From positions 1 to 21,042 of IMG/VR virus record IMGVR_UViG_3300010371_000122: 21,042 bases of DNA, one strand, 5' to 3'. This DNA comes from a virus. The position numbers were made by a program, and so were the translations under genes. Each line of letters begins with the position of its first letter. The first letter of the stretch is position 1. Shown piece by piece: positions 7,652 through 15,384 of the stretch. Under the pieces are notes generated by a model. It had not been told where the DNA came from. It ran no database searches and was given only the letters and a program-made list of their open reading frames with translations.

Positions 7652-9043
7652 TTAACTCAACGAACCAGTAGTGATTACGTTGGAGTAGTTCGAACCTGAC
7701 TCGAAACGCAGGAAGAAAGCCTGATTAAGAATCATGGTTCCGTAGAAAATCTTCCACGAGATGACTCGCAGTTGATTATGTGGATCGGACTTGTCCGCAT
7801 CTTTCAAGTATTCGAAGTGCGCACTGTCAAGCGTGACTTGGCCGTACGCACCCTTACCAATGAAGAACGACGGATAGACCGTAACGCCGGTTGCCGGAGG
7901 CAGGGGAGCCACCAGCGACGGAGTTGCGCTGTTTTGCAGAGATGCGACGGTAGGTCCGGGGCCGGTCAGAGTGACAGTAGTCCCACCGGTCAGTTGAGTG
8001 GCATAACCCGCAAAACCTCCCGTTGTCGGGACACTTGCGCACAGCGCCAGCGTATTGGGTGTAGTACCTGCCGCAGCAGACAGGTAGCAGTTGAAGGTGT
8101 ATCCCGCAACCGTAGACGCCGGAAGCGTCACCGACATGCCCTGACCGGAGGTCATCGAGATATTCCCCGATGACTGGTGGATGATGCGCTCATAGCCGAA
8201 CACCGGGTCAGTTTCCGTCACGAACAACTGATAGTTTGCGGTGGTGAACGTGCCGACGCCGGAGCTAGTACCCGTTACCAAGGCAGCTCCAGTGTACCAA
8301 GGGGTCATGTTGGTGGAGGTGAAACGAACACCGCCCCATACACCGACTTCCATGTTGTACAGAACTTCCAGATCGCTATACGACCATGCATTGGACATGG
8401 TGGTATTCGAACGAAGATCCTGCTCAACCAAGGGGTGGATGATCGATACGTAGTGAGGTTTATTCTTACCTCCACCACGAACGACATCCAATTCCATCTT
8501 GTCGTCCTCGAAATCGCGAGCGCCGAATTTCGGAGCGCCAACGGTATTCAATGAGCCGACCGCCTTGTTTACTTCGGTAACACCGAGAACGTCAGTTGCC
8601 AACAGATTTGCACGAGACGATTTTCCGTTCGCGAAACCGATGTTTGTACCCGACATCAGAGCGTTGTGAGTGTTTCTCTCAAGAGTTTCCGCCAATTGCA
8701 GAGCGGTTACTCGCATGCCTTCCTTGAATAGGTCATGTTCAATGGTCAGCATATCCACGTCGGTGATGTACACCGAATCTCCCCACTGCTGAGCAGTGGC
8801 GGATTGCTGAGAGATAGGCATGATCTCGCCAACAGACGGCACGCCTTCAGCCAACGGAGCGTTAGGAAGGTTGATGCGAGAGTAACGTGTGGCGGTGTAA
8901 GTCGTGCCACGGTTTTTCGGAAGCGTCAGGGGAACGCCAAACTGAAATGCAACCAGTTGGCGCTGAGCCAAAGGCAGGACTTTTTTCTGGATGTAATTAC
9001 TGATGTCGGCGCTAAAGCTACTCGACTTATTTACATTGCTCAT
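7652..9043 (-). CDS. Major capsid protein, N4-gp56 family-like (463 aa)
   Basis: The N-terminal half (1-130) follows the N4-gp56 capsid pattern: YIQKKVLPLAQRQLVAFQFG (15-34), then GTTYTATRYSRI (46-57) and LAEGVPSV. Later segments HYVSIIHPLVEQDL (197-210) and the C-terminal PHNQLRVISWKIFYGTMILN (421-440) fit the HK97-fold end of that family. Residues about 250-390 appear to be an inserted or expanded Gly/Thr/Ser/Val-rich beta region not expected in the basic fold. The start ATG has SD GGAG about 7 bases upstream (TTTGGAGATTTAAATG). The gene is flanked by terminators on both sides and follows its scaffold, consistent with high, separately tuned expression. Confidence 0.92.
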   Translation of the reverse strand: MSNVNKSSSFSADISNYIQKKVLPLAQRQLVAFQFGVPLTLPKNRGTTYTATRYSRINLPNAPLAEGVPSVGEIMPISQQSATAQQWGDSVYITDVDMLTIEHDLFKEGMRVTALQLAETLERNTHNALMSGTNIGFANGKSSRANLLATDVLGVTEVNKAVGSLNTVGAPKFGARDFEDDKMELDVVRGGGKNKPHYVSIIHPLVEQDLRSNTTMSNAWSYSDLEVLYNMEVGVWGGVRFTSTNMTPWYTGAALVTGTSSGVGTFTTANYQLFVTETDPVFGYERIIHQSSGNISMTSGQGMSVTLPASTVAGYTFNCYLSAAAGTTPNTLALCASVPTTGGFAGYATQLTGGTTVTLTGPGPTVASLQNSATPSLVAPLPPATGVTVYPSFFIGKGAYGQVTLDSAHFEYLKDADKSDPHNQLRVISWKIFYGTMILNQAFFLRFESGSNYSNVITTGSLS

Positions 9044-9057
9044 TTAAATCTCCAAAT

Positions 9058-9083
9058 AAAAAAGCCGCCTTCTTTGGCGGCTT
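9058..9083 (-). terminator. Rho-independent terminator after the scaffold gene
   Basis: On the minus strand: AAGCCGCC, loop AAAGAA, GGCGGCTT, followed by a T tract. The scaffold stop TAA overlaps the first stem arm by two bases. It ends before the capsid SD. Some read-through, or a further promoter, is needed for the capsid if no other start site lies in the 38-base gap. Confidence 0.88.
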
Positions 9084-9795
9084 ATAGCGGGATGTCCTTG
9101 AGTCGGTCGTATTCCGTGCTCTCGGACTTGGATGGAGCCACATTCGATTTCGTACCAAGAGGCTTTCCGGTAGCGGCTTTCACGCGAGCGGTGGCTTCTC
9201 GCTTGATTGCCGGGGCCTTTTTCAACTGCTCCCGATGGTCACGTCCCATAAGGACAACCATGATTTGTTCGCGGGGCGGGTTAAATCCGTTTTTTCGCGC
9301 CTTTGCGAGTTCTTGCTCGACGCGTTCAACGTATTGGGCTTCTTCCGGGTTCTTTGAAACGGAAAATAGAAATGCAGACTTATCGTCCATGTCCTGTTGG
9401 CGCATTTGGACTTGCTGCAATGTTTTGTTGGCATCTCTCTGCCACTTTTCCAGCGGATCAAGGTCTTCTTCTTCCTGATTCGGTCGTTGAGACCGCCTGA
9501 TTTCCTCAAGCTGCTGTTCCAGTAGCTGTGCTCGCTGCTCAGCCAAAAGTCGCTGTTCGCGCTCTGCCGTTCTTTCATTGGCAAGGCGTTGATAACGTTG
9601 CGACTTCGACTCCTTCGATCCTTTTTCGGTCGTATGAACCTGCTCGTGTTCCTCTTCGTGAAGATCCTCATCTGCCGTTTCCTCGGTGATTTCCTCGGTT
9701 TCGGCTTCCTCGACTTCAGTTTCTTCACTCGATTCCACGGGGGTATCGTTCAATCCAGCGTTCAATGCTTCAACATCAAATTCTTCGTTTTCCAT
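9082..9795 (-). CDS. Capsid scaffolding protein (237 aa)
   Basis: The protein is very acidic in residues 1-60 (runs of Glu such as EETEVEEAETEEITEE). A long charged coiled-coil follows (about 65-105, RLANERTAEREQRLLAEQ and LLEQQLEEIRR), and the C-terminal part is basic with a helix near KKAPAIKREATARVKAAT. Acidic N-terminus, central coiled coil and basic C-terminus, immediately upstream of the major capsid gene, is the usual arrangement for scaffolds. There is no protease motif. The start has SD AAGAGGA, and a hairpin (9810-9822) ends only a few bases before that SD. Confidence 0.88.
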   Translation of the reverse strand: MENEEFDVEALNAGLNDTPVESSEETEVEEAETEEITEETADEDLHEEEHEQVHTTEKGSKESKSQRYQRLANERTAEREQRLLAEQRAQLLEQQLEEIRRSQRPNQEEEDLDPLEKWQRDANKTLQQVQMRQQDMDDKSAFLFSVSKNPEEAQYVERVEQELAKARKNGFNPPREQIMVVLMGRDHREQLKKAPAIKREATARVKAATGKPLGTKSNVAPSKSESTEYDRLKDIPL

Positions 9796-9809
9796 TTCAT
9801 TCCTCTTGA

Positions 9810-9875
9810 GTCGTTACGCGACAAATCGGTTGACCGCATTACGTGCGGAGATCGGATGTGGCTCGTTACGCGAGC
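9810..9875 (-). repeat. Three tandem hairpins with a shared loop and covarying stems, scaffold 5' region
   Basis: Minus-strand sequence reads, in order of transcription: GCTCG-CGTAA-CGAGC (9861-9875), CCGCA-CGTAA-TGCGG (9834-9848) and GTCG-CGTAA-CGAC (9810-9822). Loop CGTAA is identical in all three. The stems differ but each remains perfectly paired, which is compensatory change. Each is preceded on the minus strand by CCGAT. Spacing is about 25-27 bases. The array lies between a terminator and the scaffold SD. A regulatory RNA or protein-binding role is likely; a binding partner is not known. Confidence 0.8.
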
Positions 9876-9894
9876 TAATCGGGCACTACGGACG

Positions 9895-9916
9895 AAAAAA
9901 AAGAGCCTTTCGGCTC
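9895..9916 (-). terminator. Rho-independent terminator after the 151-aa gene
   Basis: On the minus strand: GAGCC, loop GAAA, GGCTC, followed by eight T. It lies 24 bases past the TAA of the 151-aa gene. It separates the terminase/portal unit from the scaffold/capsid unit. Confidence 0.88.
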
Positions 9917-9939
9917 CTTGCACTACGAAACTTGTTTTA

Positions 9940-10395
9940 TTACGCGCTGAGCAGTCGATACCACTTCCCTGCAGTGGTGCAGTAATAGATCGCTGTCTTT
10001 CCTGCTGCCTGAGCGACGCCGGTTGATGCGGTGACATCGTTGATCGTGTCTGTCGAAAGTCCGAAAACCTGCATGGAGTTCGAAGCAGCGGCATTGACAA
10101 TGACATGGGGCTTAACACCGACGACCGCAGCCGGCAGGCTGATGGAATCGTTTCCACTCGCAACCGTAGAGACGCGATGGACAAACATCCCCGAATTGAT
10201 AGCTACCGCATTAGCCTGAGTTCCCCCCGCTCCGGCGGTAATTGCGTCCTCAATAAGCGTAGCGTTAGTGAACAGGGAATTGATTGAGTTGATAGTATTT
10301 GCCAAGTCAATCATCGTCTGCGTGTTATCGGCAGGTCGGGTTGTGCTGTATTGAGCGCTCGGGTATCCGAGTGTGGTATTTGTGACGGTTGTCAT
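9940..10395 (-). CDS. Beta-rich phage protein, possible head decoration protein (151 aa)
   Basis: The C-terminal half resembles a repeated phage beta module: SISLPAAVVGVKPHVIVNAA, then MQVFGLSTDTINDV and KTAIYYCTTAGKWYRLLSA. This pattern (hydrophobic strand, N-x-A, DTIN, AGxxAxxxCTTAGxW) recurs in small virion proteins. The N-terminus (MTTVTNTTLGYPSA) and a helical segment around 25-50 precede it. SD AAAGGAAAA lies before ATG. Located between portal and scaffold, it is a candidate for a capsid surface protein. Function is inferred. Confidence 0.72.
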   Translation of the reverse strand: MTTVTNTTLGYPSAQYSTTRPADNTQTMIDLANTINSINSLFTNATLIEDAITAGAGGTQANAVAINSGMFVHRVSTVASGNDSISLPAAVVGVKPHVIVNAAASNSMQVFGLSTDTINDVTASTGVAQAAGKTAIYYCTTAGKWYRLLSA

Positions 10396-10412
10396 GATTT
10401 TCCTTTAAAGAG

Positions 10413-10751
10413 TTATTCGCCTTCACCCGGCGTTAGGTAGACAGTTTGCGTTCCGGATGCGGAGATGATTCCTACGTGGGTAGTACCTAATGGAAGGGTG
10501 AAAGTCTGCGTTCCGGGTGGAAGGCATATCCCATTTGCGGGAGTTCCGGAGGTCGGAATCACCACCGGAACAGAGGCCGTGCCGAATGCGAAGAACACAT
10601 CAGCCGTTCCTCGATTATTGAAGAGGTACTGTTTGGAATAGACAATTTGAGTATCTGTCCCAGTTCCGGTCGATACGGCTGAAATGCAATAGCTATTCGC
10701 TCCGCTCGGCGCAAATGCGTAGCCGAACAGATCCGCTTGATTCGGTATCAT
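10413..10751 (-). CDS. Small beta-rich phage protein, possible decoration protein (112 aa)
   Basis: Mostly uncharged and rich in Gly, Thr, Ser and Val (TGTGTDTQIVYSKQYLFNN, VPVVIPTSGTPANGICLPPG, TQTFTLPLGTTHVGIISASG). This pattern predicts a beta sandwich. It has the same RBS context as its neighbour (AAAGGAAAAACATG). It follows the portal stop by 9 bases and precedes the 151-aa gene by 17 bases, so all three form one unit. It could be a capsid decoration or stabilising protein. I recognise no specific family. Confidence 0.72.
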   Translation of the reverse strand: MIPNQADLFGYAFAPSGANSYCISAVSTGTGTDTQIVYSKQYLFNNRGTADVFFAFGTASVPVVIPTSGTPANGICLPPGTQTFTLPLGTTHVGIISASGTQTVYLTPGEGE

Positions 10752-10760
10752 GTTTTTCCT

Positions 10761-12815
10761 TTATCCGCGCATTCCTGCTTGCGCGTCTGCCATTTGATCT
10801 TGGTGTATCGCTCCAGCGGGTTGCTGAGCGACTCCTCTTGGTCCTGACGGTATCGAACCTGGGCGAGGCGTTCCGGCCACCCCTGGCCCAGCCCCACCCG
10901 GGATTCCGGGCTGCCCTTTCGGCTGTTGCTGGGCGAGTTTTGCCTGCATTGACTTGACGTGCTCCATGATGTGATTACGGAACGATCCGGTTGGGTCTTT
11001 CGTCTGCTGAGCCGCCTTTTGGTGCTCTTGGATGTGATGCTGATCATCATCCATGGGAGATGGAGTAACGGGAAGATTGTTAAGCAGGATCTCGTTCTCA
11101 ATTTCCGGAGGAATCGACATCTTGTGGCTTTCGTCAATCAAGACGTTCTGCGCCATGGTCGGCCCTAGAATCGCTTGATTAATGAACTCGATCATCTTGC
11201 CCAAATCAAGTTTTCTTCCGTTCAAAACCTGAGGAGGAAGTCCTCTAAGCACATTCATCCAGGCGATCATTTGTTGAATGTTTTGGGCTCCAATTGCCTT
11301 ATCTGCACCGTTCCAATGGAACCAATATCGGATTCCCGCCTGCTGGGGGGGGATCTTCTCAATGATGGACTGTATTCCATGCTCGCCTTCTTGAACGACG
11401 AGAAGATCCTCCTCCCGGAATTGGAGATCGAGTTCATAGAACCACTCCAATAATTTGTTCATGACGCCATTCTCGAATCGCTTTACGACATCGCCAATGG
11501 TCGCCATCGCTTCAGCGCTTTGCTGTCCGATAGCCTGAGCATTTTTCCGTCCAGCCGGAGCACGTCCAAGCATGGTTTCATTGACATCCATCGATTCCAT
11601 GATCTGCTGCTTGATGGATCCTCTGATAGTCAGGGAATGCTGATACAGAGCCGGGAAGTCGACAATTTTCGTGTCGTTCGGGTTCGTCGCCCAGATAGCG
11701 GCCATGGAAAGAACCATCGATGAATACTGAGGATTCTTCAGCGGATCGGTCATGATGATGGGCATCAGCGAATACATCGCAGAGTCTTGGCCCATGTTCG
11801 AAATGTCGTTAAGTTGATACTGAAGCGCCGCAACGGGAGAAACCTTCGACTTACCCCAGAACGATCCAGCAACCTTATCGACGGCTTCTGAAATGATAGG
11901 TATTTTCTGAGACCAGTACGGGTTCTCAATTACACCGAGAATATTGTCCGGACCACCGAAGTAGATAATGGCTGGCTTCTTCTTTCCGTCCAATTTAAGT
12001 TTTGCGAAGGCCATGTAAATCAAAGCGAACTTCTGACCTGCCTTGATCTTTATTCCGGCCTCCCCACTTCTTTCTTTCTGAGCCCACTTGGCTTGATCTT
12101 CGCCGGCATCCTTGGCTAGTTTCTTGACCGCCGCCTTCAGGAATACGCCTTCCTCTACCTTTTCGTCTAGGGCATCTTCCGTAAGTCGGAGGGCAACCGA
12201 TACGATTTCCGCATCCTGAATATCGGAAACCGTGGCCGGGAATACCCATAAATCCTGGGCCGGGATGATCGTTACATCCGGGCCTTCATCTACGATGGTT
12301 TCTTTTTCTACGTCCGAAACCTCAGTTCCTTCTATGGTCTTTTTTACTTTCCTGGTGATGGTTCTTTCTTTTCGCTTCCAGTCGGGCATAATTGACCATT
12401 GCCCTTCCACGTCGCCATTCAGGAACAGCGTGGAGACAGCCGACCGAAGATCGGTCTCCCGAACATGGCGCTGAAGAATCGCCAGAGTTTCACCGGGAGA
12501 ATTCCCCTGCTCGGAAATCACTTCGATATTGTTTCCAACACTTGGAAACGTCATGCCAGTGAAACGCTTGCGACGAGCCTCTATCGCATCGTGCACAATC
12601 GGCTCATAAACCTGAGCATCGCCGTCGTACTGCTGGTTTTCACCTAAAACGCAGTTGTAGATGTCCCAATACTCATCGATGGATTCAGATTGATCTTTCT
12701 TTTCCTCTTTGAATCCAGAAACGATCTGCGCATATAACTTGTAGCACTTCTCTTTTACGGATGATTCAGTGGCGTAGTTTTTCAACTTTCCAGAGGATTT
12801 TTCTTCTTCTGCCAA
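10761..12815 (-). CDS. Portal protein (684 aa)
   Basis: A large portal: N-terminal region with YEPIVHDAIEARRKRFTGM (about 68-86), a central part (about 190-260) with DVTIIPAQDLWVFPATVSD, and the stem/wing segment with LPDLxxQ-type helices. Here that segment is IQQMIAWMNVLRGLPPQVLN near residues 525-545. The C-terminal tail is Gly/Pro/Gln-rich and likely disordered (PKGQPGIPGGAGPGVAG). Length of about 680 aa fits P22/podovirus portals. The only in-frame start near the N-terminus is TTG (12815-12813), one base past the stop of the 65-aa gene. It lies just after terminase, as usual, and would form the dodecameric DNA channel. Confidence 0.87.
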   Translation of the reverse strand: MAEEEKSSGKLKNYATESSVKEKCYKLYAQIVSGFKEEKKDQSESIDEYWDIYNCVLGENQQYDGDAQVYEPIVHDAIEARRKRFTGMTFPSVGNNIEVISEQGNSPGETLAILQRHVRETDLRSAVSTLFLNGDVEGQWSIMPDWKRKERTITRKVKKTIEGTEVSDVEKETIVDEGPDVTIIPAQDLWVFPATVSDIQDAEIVSVALRLTEDALDEKVEEGVFLKAAVKKLAKDAGEDQAKWAQKERSGEAGIKIKAGQKFALIYMAFAKLKLDGKKKPAIIYFGGPDNILGVIENPYWSQKIPIISEAVDKVAGSFWGKSKVSPVAALQYQLNDISNMGQDSAMYSLMPIIMTDPLKNPQYSSMVLSMAAIWATNPNDTKIVDFPALYQHSLTIRGSIKQQIMESMDVNETMLGRAPAGRKNAQAIGQQSAEAMATIGDVVKRFENGVMNKLLEWFYELDLQFREEDLLVVQEGEHGIQSIIEKIPPQQAGIRYWFHWNGADKAIGAQNIQQMIAWMNVLRGLPPQVLNGRKLDLGKMIEFINQAILGPTMAQNVLIDESHKMSIPPEIENEILLNNLPVTPSPMDDDQHHIQEHQKAAQQTKDPTGSFRNHIMEHVKSMQAKLAQQQPKGQPGIPGGAGPGVAGTPRPGSIPSGPRGVAQQPAGAIHQDQMADAQAGMRG

Positions 12816-12816
12816 T

Positions 12817-13014
12817 TTACTTCTTTCTAGCCATAGGTTTTTTTGCTACGACCGATTGCATTTCCTTGATCTTCTCCGTGGCGCACTTTTGCGCGGCCAC
12901 CATCCTCTTCCGGTCGTTCTCGATTTCCTTGGCGCGAGCCAAAGTTCTCATGTCGTCTTCAGCGCGATATTTCGCATCGTCATACAGTCCAATTGACGGT
13001 TTTTTCGTAGCCAT
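12817..13014 (-). CDS. Small charged protein between terminase and portal (65 aa)
   Basis: A short, highly charged, probably helical protein (MATKKPSIGLYDDAKYRAED, then many Lys/Arg/Glu) with a basic C-terminal end (VVAKKPMARKK). Its ATG overlaps the TerL stop as TAATG and its TAA is one base from the portal TTG start. Small ORFs of this type often sit here in podoviruses. Function unknown. Confidence 0.7.
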   Translation of the reverse strand: MATKKPSIGLYDDAKYRAEDDMRTLARAKEIENDRKRMVAAQKCATEKIKEMQSVVAKKPMARKK

Positions 13015-14438
13015 TAATATGCCTTTCGTGGTCGGGAGGTTAGGTAGGTCACACCACTATTGTTCGTGGCGTAGTGACCTTCTTTTTTATTGGAATAGCC
13101 GAGTTGCAAAACAGATCGGCAGAGATACCTCATACAATCGAGTAAATGGTCATTTTTCTTGACCACCTTTCCGTGCTCATCTCTCCGATACATCGGGAGT
13201 TCTTTCTGAATATTCGTCAGGGTCCTGAAAATCTTCAACCGACCCGAAATCATTCTTTGGTAAACATCGAAGATCCCGGCTTCAACCGCGTTGTCTGCGA
13301 AGATCAGGGTCAGACCTTCGTTTCGGTACAACTGGATTAACTGAGATCCGTCATGCTGAGAACGCCCCCTTGAAGCGGGATCGATAAACCCGGTCATCTC
13401 GCCGCGAGCTTTTATTGCTGAAGCATGGGCAGCGGGCGATGCTTCTCCCATGTAATGTTCCGAGTAAAGATAGAGGATGTCGCTGTCTCTATCGTGAGCG
13501 CCCCACAATGCAGCAGTTCGATTCCACCCCACGTCCAGGGAATATCCCTTCGGCCAATAGTCCGGAAGTTTTATCGGATCGCAAAGGATGTCTTCAAGTG
13601 AAACCGGATAAATCTTTCCGGCCCCGATGGTCGGAACACCGGTAGTTCTCGCCTCCCTTTCATGCAAGGGGATGCCTTCTAGGTACTTTTTCTTCTGTTC
13701 TTCCGACAGGTGTGGAACGTCGTTCCATCCCGCCATGACCAGATATTTATCGGATGACTTGTCGGCATCCAGAAACATTTGAGTCACGTCTCCCATGCCC
13801 TCGACGGGGGTATAGGTATTCATGATCATTCCGTTTGTCGTCATGGTTCGCATGTACGCTTCGGAATAGATCGACAGAGGAGGTTCTTCGTCCAGCCAAA
13901 CTCCGTGTTTAGCAGTCCCCTGCCATGCTTCACGATCCTGATCGTAAGATTTCAACTGGAGGATTGACTTACCTCCCGAGGAATGTCTTACATAGATGTT
14001 TTCAACCGCGTCAGCGAGACCGCGTTTATTTGTGGTTCCGATTAGGCAGTCACCACGGATAAGGCCAGTGCCGAATTCTCCTATCGGTCCCAGTAAGGCA
14101 AGCTGAAGGATGTCGCGGACGGTCGTTGTGGTATCTCCGCCGGCCCACCATTCCACCGGATGGTCGAATCGCTTCCCGGGCCACCAGTCGGGATATTGCC
14201 CAGTCAAATGGAGGGTTGTTTCGTACCCGCCAATCGTTAGCGTCTTGCCGATACGGTTTGCCGCCAGCGCGGTGCGTTCCGTGTACTTCTTTCCGGCTTC
14301 GAAAAACTCCAGATGTTTCTTGTACAGTTCCCTTCTCAATGGTCCTGAGTCGGGGAAATACTGATCAATCGCGTTTCGTTTCTTCCGACTCTCCAACTCC
14401 TTCAGTATTCGTTCTGCCTCCTGAAGGAGTTCACTCAT
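13014..14438 (-). CDS. terL: Terminase large subunit (ATPase/nuclease, 474 aa)
   Basis: Numbered from MSELLQEAERIL: an N-terminal ATPase with Walker A-like AANRIGKT (59-66), Walker B VWLDEE (181-185 region) and NTYTP coupling-type segment (207-211). A C-terminal RNase H-like nuclease follows, with acidic residues in SLDVGWN (D302), GFIDPASRG (D353) and KNDHLLDCMRYL (D430/D434). This is the terminase_6 type that cuts and pumps genome DNA through the portal. I prefer the ATG at 14438 over the frame-opening ATG at 14486. The extra 16 codons overlap a separate 26-aa ORF (14431-14511), and GGGTG before 14438 can serve as SD. It ends TAATG into the next gene. Confidence 0.95.
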   Translation of the reverse strand: MSELLQEAERILKELESRKKRNAIDQYFPDSGPLRRELYKKHLEFFEAGKKYTERTALAANRIGKTLTIGGYETTLHLTGQYPDWWPGKRFDHPVEWWAGGDTTTTVRDILQLALLGPIGEFGTGLIRGDCLIGTTNKRGLADAVENIYVRHSSGGKSILQLKSYDQDREAWQGTAKHGVWLDEEPPLSIYSEAYMRTMTTNGMIMNTYTPVEGMGDVTQMFLDADKSSDKYLVMAGWNDVPHLSEEQKKKYLEGIPLHEREARTTGVPTIGAGKIYPVSLEDILCDPIKLPDYWPKGYSLDVGWNRTAALWGAHDRDSDILYLYSEHYMGEASPAAHASAIKARGEMTGFIDPASRGRSQHDGSQLIQLYRNEGLTLIFADNAVEAGIFDVYQRMISGRLKIFRTLTNIQKELPMYRRDEHGKVVKKNDHLLDCMRYLCRSVLQLGYSNKKEGHYATNNSGVTYLTSRPRKAY

Positions 14439-14511
14439 CGTTACACCCGCACAGAACGGCCATACGCCCGCAGATAGGACAATCAATCTGCGGTTTTTTA
14501 CGGTAGGTCAT
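14431..14511 (-). CDS. 26-aa zinc-knuckle-like microprotein
   Basis: ATG at 14511 overlaps the stop of the 260-aa gene as TAATG. The frame ends TGA at 14431-14433, 8 bases inside the TerL start. It has CPICG at residues 11-15 and CGC at 21-23, with a basic start (MTYRKKPQID), so C11, C14, C21 and C23 could bind one zinc. The close spacing with both neighbours supports translation and explains the region upstream of TerL. Role unknown. Confidence 0.62.
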   Translation of the reverse strand: MTYRKKPQIDCPICGRMAVLCGCNDE

Positions 14512-15293
14512 TAAGTGGCGTTACCAGCACCGATGTTTTGCAGGGTGATCGCAGCAGACCCAGTCACCGTTACGCCGTAATCACGGAAAACGTTGGTGGC
14601 GATAGTCGCGGTTCCTGTGATCGTTACTCCCGTACCGCCCGTCAAGGTCAACGTTCCCGCATTGGTGTTGTAGACGCGGAGGACGTAGCTTTGACCGACG
14701 ATAAGACCGGCCTGCGTAATCATCTGAGCTGCAGTTCGTGTCGTCAGGGCCGTAGCTCCGGAGGTCGCCAGCGCCGTGAAATTCGCACCTTCAATGGCAC
14801 CCGCCGACAAGGTTCCGTTGCCTGAAGAGATTGTGGTGAACTGAAATCCAGGGAGATCAACGCCGCCGGACGTATAGACGCCTTGGAGGGCGATTGTGGT
14901 AGCCGAGGCTACCGTTCCGACGAATACTCCGGTGTTATAGACCGGGACAACCGAAGTGCCCGATACGGTTACACCCGTCCCGCCAGCCATGGTCACTGCG
15001 CCTGCAGCGGTATTGTTATTCGTGTAGAACAGAACGAAGGTCTGCCCGACCTTGACCGTGGGGCCAAGTGCCGCAATGATGTTCGCGGCAGTGTCAGTCG
15101 TAGCCGTAACTGCTGCCGTCGCACCGGAGCGTTGATACAGTCCTCCGACGATCTGACTTGCTGGAATCGTCTCCGACGCGCCGGAAGAGGAAAGCGAGAA
15201 ATTGACGAATTGCCCTGCGTTTGATGCAGCCAGCATGTCCGCATACGTGACAAACTGTCCTTGATTACCGAAACTACCAATAGAACCTGCCAT
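14511..15293 (-). CDS. Beta-domain phage protein with internal duplication, possible capsid decoration or head fibre (260 aa)
   Basis: The protein consists of two similar beta-rich halves. Repeat 1 (about 45-140) has VGQTFVLFYTNNNTAAGAVT, AGGTGVTVSGT and ATTIALQGV. Repeat 2 (about 165-255) has VGQSYVLRVYNTNAGTLTL, TGGTGVTITGT and SAAITLQNIG. It is mostly Gly, Thr, Ala and Val with few charges. SD is CAGGAGTGAATC before ATG. It opens the terminase unit and follows two terminators, so a promoter may lie in 15294-15335. It could be a head fibre or decoration protein; alternatively a tail-fibre-like protein. Confidence 0.72.
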   Translation of the reverse strand: MAGSIGSFGNQGQFVTYADMLAASNAGQFVNFSLSSSGASETIPASQIVGGLYQRSGATAAVTATTDTAANIIAALGPTVKVGQTFVLFYTNNNTAAGAVTMAGGTGVTVSGTSVVPVYNTGVFVGTVASATTIALQGVYTSGGVDLPGFQFTTISSGNGTLSAGAIEGANFTALATSGATALTTRTAAQMITQAGLIVGQSYVLRVYNTNAGTLTLTGGTGVTITGTATIATNVFRDYGVTVTGSAAITLQNIGAGNAT

Positions 15294-15331
15294 GATTCAC
15301 TCCTGATTTATCTCCCGTAGGAGCGTTAAAA

Positions 15332-15355
15332 ACAAAAAGCCGCGCTATGGCGGCT
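15332..15355 (-). terminator. Rho-independent terminator, second of two in tandem
   Basis: On the minus strand: AGCCGC, loop CATAGC, GCGGCT, then TTTTTGTTTTT. It lies about 10 bases after the first terminator and before the 260-aa gene. Confidence 0.82.
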
Positions 15356-15362
15356 AAAAATG

Positions 15363-15384
15363 AAAAAGGCCGGAAACCCGGCCT
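15363..15384 (-). terminator. Rho-independent terminator at the end of the small basic-protein unit
   Basis: On the minus strand: AGGCCGG, loop GTTT, CCGGCCT, followed by TTTTT. The 54-aa gene's TAG (15385-15383) overlaps the first stem arm. Confidence 0.85.

Noticed and set aside
8735-9478. Plus-strand 247-aa frame over capsid and scaffold
   Set aside because: It spans a terminator and two well-supported minus genes; the sequence is Arg/Ser-rich as antisense frames usually are.
14439-14486. N-terminal extension of TerL from ATG 14486
   Set aside because: It overlaps the 26-aa coupled ORF and has an unlike hydrophobic sequence; ATG 14438 is more plausible.
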